A DNA stretch of 9,389 nt, taken from assembly GCA_050701635.1 (NCBI GenBank), contig JBOGDF010000226.1, positions 1 through 9,389 on the forward strand, given 5' to 3'. This DNA is from WHSM01 sp050701635. Its GTDB lineage: Bacteria > Actinomycetota > Actinomycetes > Mycobacteriales > Micromonosporaceae. Shown here piece after piece: positions 1-5,798 of the stretch. The translations under genes were made by a program, and so were the position numbers. Position 1 is the stretch's first letter, and each line of letters starts with the position of its first letter. The notes beneath the pieces are model-generated. The model did not search any database. It was not told where the DNA came from and saw nothing but the letters and a program-made list of their open reading frames with translations.

Positions 1-1
1 G

Positions 2-685
2 CTGCGGGCCGGCGCGCGCGCCGTGATCGTCACCAGCCGCGCCCAGAACCCGACCGGCGCGGCGGTGTCGGAGGGGAGGGCCGCGCGGCTGCGGGAGGTG
101 CTGGCGGCGTACCCGGAGGCGCTGCTGATCGAGGACGACCACTCCGCCGAGCTGTCCGAGGTGGCGCTCGCCCCGCTCGCCGGGGTCACGCCGCGCTGGG
201 CCTTCGTACGCTCCACCTCCAAGCCGTACGGTCCGGACCTGCGACTGGCGGTGCTGACCGGGGACGCCGCGACCGTGGACCGGGTGGCGGGGCGGATGCG
301 GATGGGCGCCGGCTGGGTCTCCACGGTGCTGCAGCAGCTGGTGGTCGCGCTGTGGTCCGACGAGACGGTCGGCCACGGCGTGGCGCGCGCCCGGGAGGCG
401 TACCGGGAGCGGCGCGAGGGGCTGCTCGCCGCGCTGGCCTCGCGCGGGGTGCCGGCGGTGGGGCGTACCGGGATCAACGTCTGGATCCCGGTGGCCGACG
501 AGACCGCGGTGGTGACCCGGCTGCGGGACGCCGGCTGGGCGGTCTCGCCCGGCGCGGTCTTCCGGCTGGCCACCCCGCCGGGGGTACGGGTCACCGTCAG
601 CGCCCTCGACACCGCGGACCTGCCCGCCCTCGCCGACGCGGTGGCCGCCGCGGTACGCCCGGCGCCGTCCCACCACGGCGCCTGA
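2..685 (+). CDS. MocR/PtsJ-like regulator, aminotransferase-fold domain (5' end missing)
   Basis: This is the C-terminal part of a fold-type I PLP protein. The reading frame is open to the left edge, so the start lies outside the window; the GTG at 23 is internal. An NPTG substrate-loop motif (about bases 47-58), an IEDDH segment in the PLP-ring region (about 128-142), and a TSKPYGPDLRL segment are visible. Its lysine (AAG at 221-223) is the expected Schiff-base residue. The wording 'RAQNPTGAA', 'DDH' and 'SKPYGPDLRLAVL' resembles the PtsJ branch of MocR regulators, which join an N-terminal GntR winged helix to an aminotransferase-like domain and often control vitamin B6 or amine genes. That helix would be upstream and is not seen, so a free-standing aminotransferase remains possible. 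The frame ends in TGA and is followed by a GC-rich inverted repeat. Confidence 0.87.
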   Translation: MRAGARAVIVTSRAQNPTGAAVSEGRAARLREVLAAYPEALLIEDDHSAELSEVALAPLAGVTPRWAFVRSTSKPYGPDLRLAVLTGDAATVDRVAGRMRMGAGWVSTVLQQLVVALWSDETVGHGVARAREAYRERREGLLAALASRGVPAVGRTGINVWIPVADETAVVTRLRDAGWAVSPGAVFRLATPPGVRVTVSALDTADLPALADAVAAAVRPAPSHHGA

Positions 686-690
686 GAGGC

Positions 691-722
691 CCCGGCCGGC
701 CGGTGGACCGGACGTGGCCGGG
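691..722 (+). terminator. GC-rich inverted repeat after the MocR-like gene
   Basis: CCCGGCC (691-697) can pair with GGCCGGG (716-722), and an inner CCGG/CCGG stem (700-703 with 708-711) can form in the loop. It begins 6 nt after the stop codon. There is no T tract, as is common in high-GC actinomycetes, so termination is an inference from position and symmetry only. Confidence 0.35.
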
Positions 723-784
723 AACACGATTTCGTCTTCGCGCCGGATGCGCAAGGATTGAGGAGCCCTGACGGCCCTTACCCC

Positions 785-790
785 GAGGAG
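785..790 (+). promoter_or_regulatory. Ribosome binding site of the MFS gene
   Basis: GAGGAG lies 4 nt before the GTG at 795 and decides that start. No ATG in this frame lies nearby with a comparable purine-rich site. I did not recognise a clear promoter in the 109 nt between the preceding stop and this start. Confidence 0.7.
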
Positions 791-794
791 TCCG

Positions 795-2093
795 GTGCCG
801 ACACTCGCAGTCACCGCGGACGCCACCGCCCAGCACGTGGTCCGGGTGCAGCGGCGCACCCTGGTGGTCCTCGTGATCAGCCAGGTACTCAGTGGCGTGG
901 GCACCGCGATCGGGCTCTCCGTGGGCGCGCTGCTGGTGGCGCGGATGGCCGGGGGACCAGGGCTGTCCGGGTTGGCGCAGAGCGCAGTCACGGTCGGCGC
1001 CGCGGTGTTCGCGCTGCCGGTGGCCCGGCTGATGCAGGCCCGCGGCCGCGGCCCCGGTCTGATCCTGGCGTACGCCCTCGGCACGGTCGGCGGTCTCCTG
1101 GTGGTCGGCGCGACCTCGCTGGGGTCGGTGCCGCTGGCGATCGCCGGGCTGTTCCTGTTCGGCGGCGGGATCGCGGCCGGACTGCAGGCGCGGTACGCCG
1201 CCGTGGACCTCTCACCTCCGGAACGGCGCGGCCGGCACATGTCGCTGGTGGTCTGGGCGACCACGATCGGTGCCGTCGCCGGCCCCAACCTGGCGGCGCC
1301 GGCGGACCAGCTGGTACGCCCGTTCGGGATCGCCGAGCTGGCCGGGCCGTTCCTGTTCAGCGCGCTGGCGTACGCCGCGATCCTGCTGCTCCTGGTGCTG
1401 GGGCTGCGCCCGGACCCGCTGCGGCTGGCCCGCAAGGTCGCGACCGACGCCGGAGTGGCGGCACCGGCCGGGAGCCGGGCACTGCGCGCGGCGTACCGCG
1501 AGATCCGGCAACGTCCGGCGGCGGTGTTCGGGCTGGTGGCGATCGCTGCCGGACACGCCGTGATGCTCGCCGTGATGGTGATGACGCCGGTGCACATCGA
1601 CGAGTCGCTGCGGCACGCCCAGCACGACGTCAGCCACGGCGCCGTCCTGGTCGTGGTGGGGGTCGTGATCAGCCTGCACGTCGCCGGGATGTACGCGTTC
1701 TCCCCGCTCACCGGGTACGCCGCCGACCGGTTCGGCCGCCGCCCGGTGATCCTGGTCGGCGCCGCGCTGCTGCTCGCCGCCTGCGCGCTGGCGGGTACGG
1801 CCAACGGCGACGTACCGCGGCTGACGGTCGGGCTGGTGCTGCTCGGGCTCGGCTGGTCGTGCACCATGGTGGCGGGATCGACGCTGCTCACCGAGTCGGT
1901 GCCGGAGCCGGTCCGCCCGTCCGCCCAGGGGCTCAGCGACCTGGTGATGGGGCTGGGTGGCGCCACCGCCGGCGCGCTCGCCGGAGTGGTGGTCGAGCTG
2001 GCCGGATATTCGGCGTTGAACGTGGTGGCGGCGGTGATCCTCGTACCGTTGCTGGTGCTGGCGGTACGGCGCCCCGCCCGGGTGCCGGCCTGA
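795..2093 (+). CDS. Major facilitator superfamily (MFS) transporter
   Basis: A 432-residue integral membrane protein with about 12 hydrophobic helices in two groups of six, roughly residues 21-205 and 243-424. They are separated by a charged central loop (about 206-242) containing several Arg and Lys residues. The family signature loop (motif A) is clear between helices 8 and 9: GYAADRFGRRP at residues 307-317. The first half has only a weak counterpart after helix 2 (ARLMQARGRGPG). Length, helix count and motif fit a proton-coupled drug/H+ antiporter or sugar-type MFS carrier; the substrate cannot be told. The GTG start is set by GAGGAG just upstream. It lies downstream of a MocR-type regulator on the same strand, so local regulation by that protein is possible but unproven. 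The gene ends 16 nt before the DUF3046 gene, so co-transcription is likely. Confidence 0.93.
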   Translation: MPTLAVTADATAQHVVRVQRRTLVVLVISQVLSGVGTAIGLSVGALLVARMAGGPGLSGLAQSAVTVGAAVFALPVARLMQARGRGPGLILAYALGTVGGLLVVGATSLGSVPLAIAGLFLFGGGIAAGLQARYAAVDLSPPERRGRHMSLVVWATTIGAVAGPNLAAPADQLVRPFGIAELAGPFLFSALAYAAILLLLVLGLRPDPLRLARKVATDAGVAAPAGSRALRAAYREIRQRPAAVFGLVAIAAGHAVMLAVMVMTPVHIDESLRHAQHDVSHGAVLVVVGVVISLHVAGMYAFSPLTGYAADRFGRRPVILVGAALLLAACALAGTANGDVPRLTVGLVLLGLGWSCTMVAGSTLLTESVPEPVRPSAQGLSDLVMGLGGATAGALAGVVVELAGYSALNVVAAVILVPLLVLAVRRPARVPA

Positions 2094-2109
2094 GTTCGCT
2101 GGAGGCGAT

Positions 2110-2307
2110 GTGCGGCGTACGGATTTCTGGTCCCGGATGGAGCAGGTGTTCGGCACCGGCTACGTACAGAGCGTCGCCGCGGACCAGGTGATCCCGCAGC
2201 TCGGCCGTACCGTCAACGAGGCGCTCGGCGCGGGGGTGGACACCGTGGTGGTGTGGCGGGCGGTGTGCGCCGCGTACGCCGACCGGGTGCCCTCCAAACT
2301 GCGCTGA
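2110..2307 (+). CDS. DUF3046 family protein
   Basis: A 65-residue soluble protein beginning MRRTDFWSRMEQVFG and ending VPSKLR. The opening (R-x-TDFW-x-RM), the central DQV-x-x-QLG-RTV-x-EAL-x-xG and the W-RAVC segment match the actinobacterial DUF3046 family as I remember it; no biochemical function is established. The family is typically encoded directly upstream of recA, as here. The GTG start at 2110 has GGAGG at 2101-2105. An ATG at 2108 overlaps it in another frame and gives only a short unrelated peptide, so GTG is preferred. The gene begins 16 nt after the MFS stop and ends 137 nt before the first possible recA start. The size and composition are normal for the family. Confidence 0.9.
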   Translation: MRRTDFWSRMEQVFGTGYVQSVAADQVIPQLGRTVNEALGAGVDTVVVWRAVCAAYADRVPSKLR

Positions 2308-2344
2308 CCAGCCGTTTCATTCCGCTGGGCGTGTCGGGTCGCGT

Positions 2345-2360
2345 TCGAACGCCTGTTCGG
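2345..2360. promoter_or_regulatory. LexA (SOS) box of recA
   Basis: TCGAAC-GCCT-GTTCGG matches the actinobacterial/mycobacterial LexA operator TCGAAC-N4-GTTCGA at 11 of 12 defined positions; the last base is G instead of A. It sits 85 nt before the first possible start and 142 nt before the preferred recA ATG. TAATTT at 2362-2367 directly after it can act as a -10 (TAnnnT), which would place the operator in the spacer of a LexA-repressible promoter. The -35 for that promoter is poor (TCGCGT, 2339-2344). Confidence 0.88.
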
Positions 2361-2382
2361 GTAATTTCCACAGGGCATTGAG

Positions 2383-2391
2383 TTGTCCACA
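2383..2391 (+). promoter_or_regulatory. DnaA-box-like site in the recA control region
   Basis: TTGTCCACA is identical to the preferred actinobacterial DnaA box. A weaker copy, ATTTCCACA (two mismatches), lies in the same orientation at 2364-2372, a spacing of 19 bp start to start. Both fall between the LexA box and the proximal promoter. Binding by DnaA is inferred; a single 9-mer can occur by chance. Confidence 0.45.
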
Positions 2392-2414
2392 GAAGCGGCG
2401 TTGCGGGCCTGCTT

Positions 2415-2437
2415 TTGTCGCACCCTGTCCCTAGCGT
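2415..2437 (+). promoter_or_regulatory. Proximal recA promoter, RecA_NDp type
   Basis: TTGTCGCAC, 8 nt, then TAGCGT. The mycobacterial LexA-independent damage-inducible promoter has the form TTGTCRGTG-N8-TAnnnT, which is controlled by PafBC. Here the TTGTC-G part, the 8-nt gap and the TAnnnT hexamer match, while the three bases after TTGTCG differ. The expected transcription start is about 2444-2445. Together with the LexA box upstream this reproduces the two-promoter layout known for M. tuberculosis recA. Confidence 0.68.
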
Positions 2438-2489
2438 GTAGCCCGTGACGAAACGATCGCCGGCGAAGACGGCTGCGAAGACACAGTCA

Positions 2490-2493
2490 GGAG
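2490..2493 (+). promoter_or_regulatory. Shine-Dalgarno site of recA
   Basis: GGAG (within AGGAG, 2489-2493) lies 8 nt before the ATG at 2502. It is the reason for choosing this ATG over the in-frame GTG at 2445, which has no such site upstream. Confidence 0.75.
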
Positions 2494-2501
2494 TAGCACC
2501 G

Positions 2502-4634
2502 ATGACCGCAGGTCAGGACCGCGACAAGGCGCTCGACCTTGCTCTCGCGCAGATCGACAAGCAGTTCGGCAAGGGTTCGGTGATGCGCCTCGGTGACCGG
2601 GCCGCCGCGCCGGTCGAGGTGATCCCCACCGGCTCCATCGCGCTGGACGTGGCGCTCGGCATCGGCGGGTTGCCGCGCGGCCGGATCGTCGAGGTCTACG
2701 GGCCGGAGTCCAGCGGTAAGACAACGGTGGCGCTGCACGCCATCGCCAATGTCCAGGCGGCGGGCGGCATCGCGGCGTTCATCGACGCCGAGCACGCGCT
2801 GGACCCTGACTACGCCAAGGCGCTCGGCGTCAACACCGACGAGCTGCTGGTCTCCCAGCCCGACACCGGGGAGCAGGCGCTGGAGATCGCCGACATGCTG
2901 GTCCGCTCCGGTTCGCTGGATCTGGTGGTGATCGACTCGGTGGCGGCGCTGGTGCCCCGCGCCGAGATCGAGGGCGAGATGGGCGACAGCCACGTCGGCC
3001 TGCAGGCCCGGTTGATGAGCCAGGCGCTGCGCAAGATGGCCGGCATCCTCAACAACTCCGGCACCACCGCGATCTTCATCAACCAGCTCCGGGAGAAGAT
3101 CGGCGTGATGTTCGGGTGCTTCAACTACTCCACCCGGGTCATGCTCGCTGACGGCACCCAGGAGAAGATCGGCAAGATCGTCAACCAGAAGTTGCCGGTC
3201 GAGGTGCTGTCGTACGACCCCGAGACGGACCGCGTCGTCCCGCGCAAGGTCGTCAACTGGTTCAACAACGGCCCGGCCGAGGAGTTCCTGCAGTTCACCG
3301 TGGCCAAGTCCGGTGGCAACGGGCGAGCGCAGTTCGCCGCCACGGCGAACCACCTGATCCGTACTCCGGGCGGTTGGCGCCACGCCGGCGAGCTGGTGAC
3401 CGGCGAGCGCGTCATGGTGGCCGAGACCGAACGGCTGAGTGAGCAGCAGTGGCAGGTCGTCCTGGGTTCCTTGATGGGCGACGGCAGCCTGTCGCCGAAT
3501 CGCCGCGGTCGTTCCGGCACCCGCTTCCGCATGGGGCACGGCGCCGAGCAGGCGGCGTACCTCGACTGGAAGGCGTCGTTGCTGGGCAACATTCCGTGCT
3601 CGCGTTCCACCAACACGAAGGGGGCGGTGTTCGCTGATTTCACTCCACTCCCGGAGCTGGGCGAGCTGCGCCAGGCGGTGTACCTGGGAGACGGAAAGAA
3701 GCACCTGTCCTGGGACTATCTCAAGGCGCTCTCGCCGCTGTCGTTGGCGATCTGGTACATGGACGATGGCAGCTTTACGGTTCGCTCGAAGGGGCTGCAA
3801 CAGCGCACCCTCGGCGGCAGCGGTCGTGCGGAAATCTGCGTCGCGGCGATGAGTCCGGGGTCGAGGGAACGTCTCGTGGCGTACCTGCGTGACGGTTATG
3901 ACCTGGACGTGAAGCTCGTTGAACGGGGCGCTCGGCGGATGCCCGTGTTGCAGTTCTCCACCGCGGCGTCAGCGAGACTCCACGAGCTGATCGCGCCGTA
4001 TGTGCACTCCTCGATGGAGTACAAGCTGCTGCCGCGCTTCCGTGGCCAGTTCTCCGTGGAGGCTCAGCTTGTCGCGCCGCGAATGCGTCCCGTGCCGGCG
4101 GAGATCCTCGATATCCATGTCAAGCCGAGGACTCGCAGCATGAGCCGGTTCGACATCGAGGTCGAGGGCAACCACAACTACTTCGTCGACGGCGTCATGG
4201 CGCATAACAGCCCGGAGACCACCAGCGGTGGTCGCGCCCTGAAGTTCTATTCGTCGGTACGCCTCGACGTGCGCCGCATCGAGTCCCTCAAGGACGGCAC
4301 CGACGTGATCGGCAACCGTACGAGGGTCAAGGTCGTCAAGAACAAGGTCGCCGCCCCGTTCAAGCAGGCCGAGTTCGACATCATGTATGGCAAGGGCATC
4401 AGCCGTGAGGGCTCCCTGATCGACGTCGGCGTGGAGCAGAGCATCATCCGCAAGTCGGGTGCCTGGTACACCTACGAGGGCGACCAGCTCGGCCAGGGCA
4501 AGGAAAACTCCCGCAACTTCCTGCGCGACAACCCCGACGTGGCGGCCGAGATCGAAAAGCGGATCAAGGAGAAGCTCGGCATCGAGCCGTCCCTCGACGC
4601 CGACACCCCCGCTCCGGTCCCGGTCGACTTCTAA
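2502..4634 (+). CDS. recA: RecA recombinase precursor with an in-frame intein
   Basis: RecA polymerises on single-stranded DNA, drives strand exchange and triggers LexA self-cleavage. The 710-residue precursor consists of a 205-residue N-extein, a 364-residue intein and a 141-residue C-extein; splicing would give a normal-sized RecA of 346 residues. Visible RecA features are Walker A GPESSGKT (residues 67-74), the FIDAEHALD segment with catalytic Glu97, Walker B LVVIDS (141-146), and the L2 DNA-binding loop (GVMFG joined to SPETTSGG), which the intein splits. The C-extein carries the usual RTRVKVVKNK, AEFDIMYGKGISREG and ENSRNFLRDNPDVA segments. The ATG at 2502 is chosen because it has AGGAG at good spacing and gives the typical short N-terminus (MTAGQDRDKALDLAL). 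An in-frame GTG at 2445 would add 19 residues. Control by LexA and by a RecA_NDp-type promoter is predicted, with recX downstream. Confidence 0.98.
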   Translation: MTAGQDRDKALDLALAQIDKQFGKGSVMRLGDRAAAPVEVIPTGSIALDVALGIGGLPRGRIVEVYGPESSGKTTVALHAIANVQAAGGIAAFIDAEHALDPDYAKALGVNTDELLVSQPDTGEQALEIADMLVRSGSLDLVVIDSVAALVPRAEIEGEMGDSHVGLQARLMSQALRKMAGILNNSGTTAIFINQLREKIGVMFGCFNYSTRVMLADGTQEKIGKIVNQKLPVEVLSYDPETDRVVPRKVVNWFNNGPAEEFLQFTVAKSGGNGRAQFAATANHLIRTPGGWRHAGELVTGERVMVAETERLSEQQWQVVLGSLMGDGSLSPNRRGRSGTRFRMGHGAEQAAYLDWKASLLGNIPCSRSTNTKGAVFADFTPLPELGELRQAVYLGDGKKHLSWDYLKALSPLSLAIWYMDDGSFTVRSKGLQQRTLGGSGRAEICVAAMSPGSRERLVAYLRDGYDLDVKLVERGARRMPVLQFSTAASARLHELIAPYVHSSMEYKLLPRFRGQFSVEAQLVAPRMRPVPAEILDIHVKPRTRSMSRFDIEVEGNHNYFVDGVMAHNSPETTSGGRALKFYSSVRLDVRRIESLKDGTDVIGNRTRVKVVKNKVAAPFKQAEFDIMYGKGISREGSLIDVGVEQSIIRKSGAWYTYEGDQLGQGKENSRNFLRDNPDVAAEIEKRIKEKLGIEPSLDADTPAPVPVDF
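3117..4208 (+). mobile_element. RecA intein with LAGLIDADG homing endonuclease (M. leprae-type site)
   Basis: A 364-residue self-splicing element inserted after host residue G205. It begins with nucleophile Cys1 (CFNYSTRVMLADGT). Splicing block B contains T-A-N-H (residues 76-79). The end is block F GNHNYFVDGV followed by MAHN, that is penultimate His363 and Asn364, with host Ser as the +1 nucleophile. All splicing residues are therefore present. The central domain has two LAGLIDADG motifs, LGSLMGDG (116-123) and LAIWYMDDG (210-218), each with its acidic metal ligand, so the endonuclease looks intact. The site, length and many segments (YSTRV, VVNWFNNGPAE, LGDGKK, MEYKLLP, FDIEVEGNHNY) match what I recall of the M. 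leprae RecA intein, not the M. tuberculosis one, which sits later at VVKNK. By eye its third-base G+C is slightly lower than in the exteins. Confidence 0.96.
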
Positions 4635-4635
4635 G

Positions 4636-4651
4636 TGCTCCGCGCGGAGCA
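4636..4651. promoter_or_regulatory. Palindrome in the recA-recX gap covering the recX ribosome binding site
   Basis: TGCTCCGCGCGGAGCA is a perfect 16-nt palindrome starting 2 nt after the recA stop. As RNA it folds into a 6-bp stem (TGCTCC/GGAGCA) with a GCGC loop. Its 3' arm contains GGAG (4646-4649), which sits 8 nt before the recX GTG and is the evident Shine-Dalgarno site. Both a weak terminator and a block on recX translation are possible; the structure is seen, the role is inferred. Confidence 0.6.
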
Positions 4652-4657
4652 GTAGCC

Positions 4658-5410
4658 GTGGCACGGTCTGGTCGTTACGGATCGCGCGGCCGCCGGGCAA
4701 CAGGTGGCGGCCGCGCGACGGGCTCTGGTGCCTTCGGCGAGGCCCCGAGCCGCGCCGGCAAGGATGTCCCAAGCGCCGCCGGCGAGGATGCCCCGAGCGG
4801 CGCCGAGGCCGAGCGTGATCCGCGGGAGCAGGCTCGGGCGATCGCCTTGCGGCAGCTGGCGGTGCGGCCTCGTACCAGGGTGGAGCTGGCCACCGCGCTG
4901 ACGCGCCGGGGGATCCCCGAAGACATCGTGGAAGCGGTGCTGGAGCGCTTCAGCGAGGTCGGCATGATCGACGACGCCGCGTTCGCCGAAGCCTGGGTCA
5001 CCAGCCGACACCACGGTCGCGGGTTGGCGCGGCGGGCGCTCGGCCACGAGCTGCGCCGCAAAGGCGTGGACGGCGCCACGGTCAGCGACGCGCTGGGCCA
5101 GCTGGACGGCGACACCGAGCTGGCCACCGCACAGGAGCTGGTGCGGCGCCGGTTGCGTACGCTCAGCGCCGCTCCGCCCGAGGTGGCGTTCCGCCGGCTC
5201 GCCGGGATGCTGGCCCGCAAGGGCTACCCGCCGGGGCTGACGCTGCGGGTGGTGCGCGACGCGCTCGCGGCGCGATCCGCCGAGACCGCCGACCTGGAGC
5301 TGCTCAGCGACGCCGCGGAGGCCGAGCTGCTCTCCGGCGACGACCCGCTGCGGGTGGACGCCGAGCTGCTCGCCGCCGACGACCGTCCCCGGGCCGACCC
5401 CGACGGCTAG
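4658..5410 (+). CDS. recX: Regulatory protein RecX
   Basis: RecX binds RecA filaments and restrains or destabilises them, inhibiting recombinase and co-protease activity. The 250-residue product has a RecX core at about residues 57-205 built of three-helix repeats: ARAIALRQLAVRPRTRVEL; a central IDDAAFAEAWV (104-114) with HGRGLARRAL; and a third unit, LAGMLARKGYPPGLTLRVV. The core is typical. The first ~55 residues are a Gly/Ala/Arg-rich, probably disordered extension with a duplicated 8-residue unit, and an acidic tail follows residue 206. The GTG start is supported by GGAG 8 nt upstream and lies 23 nt after the recA stop, so the pair is almost surely one operon. The Shine-Dalgarno site is buried in a palindrome, suggesting that RecX is made at a lower level than RecA. 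A shorter start inside the extension cannot be excluded. Confidence 0.94.
   Translation: MARSGRYGSRGRRATGGGRATGSGAFGEAPSRAGKDVPSAAGEDAPSGAEAERDPREQARAIALRQLAVRPRTRVELATALTRRGIPEDIVEAVLERFSEVGMIDDAAFAEAWVTSRHHGRGLARRALGHELRRKGVDGATVSDALGQLDGDTELATAQELVRRRLRTLSAAPPEVAFRRLAGMLARKGYPPGLTLRVVRDALAARSAETADLELLSDAAEAELLSGDDPLRVDAELLAADDRPRADPDG
4754..4801 (+). repeat. 24-nt tandem duplication in recX
   Basis: Two adjacent 24-nt units (4754-4777 and 4778-4801) encode AGKDVPSA and AGEDAPSG. A partial third relative (GEAPSR) precedes them. The repeat is in frame and lies within the low-complexity N-terminal extension, so it changes length without touching the RecX core. Confidence 0.75.
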
Positions 5411-5417
5411 TAGCCTG

Positions 5418-5453
5418 CTGACAACTCGTGGTCGGCCGGTTCCTTGTTGTCGG
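5418..5453 (+). terminator. Possible recX terminator
   Basis: CTGACAAC (5418-5425) can pair with GTTGTCGG (5446-5453) with one G-U pair, leaving a 20-nt loop that contains GGCCGG. It starts 7 nt after the recX stop. There is no T tract and the loop is long, so this is a weak call based on position. Confidence 0.33.
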
Positions 5454-5543
5454 CGGGTCACGCTCCCGTGCCGCAGCGTTTCCGAAGGTGCGGATAGTCG
5501 GACTTAGCGGGCTAACCAGGCTAATCGCCCGGTCGTGCACTGC

Positions 5544-5573
5544 TTGACCGACGTCGGGCTCCGGACTTAGCCT
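5544..5573 (+). promoter_or_regulatory. Candidate rny promoter
   Basis: TTGACC (5544-5549) and TAGCCT (5568-5573) are separated by 18 nt and fit the housekeeping sigma consensus TTGACN/TAnnnT of actinobacteria. Transcription from about 5580 would give a leader of about 240 nt before the rny ATG. Confidence 0.5.
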
Positions 5574-5721
5574 CGATCTACAAGAGGATTACGTCCGACT
5601 ACTGCGGGTTCAACGCCGCGCTATATAGACGCTTCGACAACGCCACATTGTGGGCATGAGCTGATGCCCCGGGACCGTTGCCCGCCGTACGGGGGCAGCG
5701 AGTCTCGGTGTACCCGTCTCC

Positions 5722-5742
5722 GGCGGTGCCGAGTGCACCGCC
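5722..5742 (+). other. Hairpin in the rny leader (first)
   Basis: GGCGGTGC (5722-5729) pairs with GCACCGCC (5735-5742) to give an 8-bp perfect stem with a 5-nt loop. CTCGG at 5704-5708 can alternatively pair with CCGAG at 5729-5733, so two mutually exclusive folds exist. Confidence 0.5.
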
Positions 5743-5779
5743 AGCCCGGCGTACCCGCCGTTCGGGCACTCCTCGTACA

Positions 5780-5798
5780 GCCGCACCATGCGTGCGGC
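5780..5798 (+). other. Hairpin in the rny leader (second, next to the ribosome binding site)
   Basis: GCCGCAC (5780-5786) pairs with GTGCGGC (5792-5798) to give a 7-bp perfect stem with a CATGC loop. It ends about 10 nt before the rny Shine-Dalgarno purine run (GGGGAGGAG, 5807-5815). Confidence 0.5.

Noticed and set aside
758..2191. A 477-codon plus-strand frame overlapping the MFS gene
   Set aside because: It is an Arg/Gly/Ala-rich out-of-frame shadow. The MFS frame has transmembrane helices and motif A.
2108..2191. ATG at 2108 as the start of a separate small gene
   Set aside because: It overlaps the DUF3046 GTG in another frame and gives a 27-residue peptide without similarity to anything I know. 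The same ribosome binding site serves the DUF3046 frame.
2487..3800. A 437-codon open frame on the minus strand opposite recA
   Set aside because: It is antisense to the conserved RecA and intein sequence, low in complexity and rich in His, Arg, Gln and Gly, with no motif.
3117..4208. Independent gene or frameshifted insertion within recA
   Set aside because: The frame is continuous through both junctions and the ends carry intein splice residues, so it is an intein in one precursor, not a separate gene.
5500..5580. A degraded tRNA or attachment site suggested by the repeated CTAA/TTAG motifs
   Set aside because: No acceptor or T-arm pairing, no TTC-type loop and no adjacent integrase gene were found.
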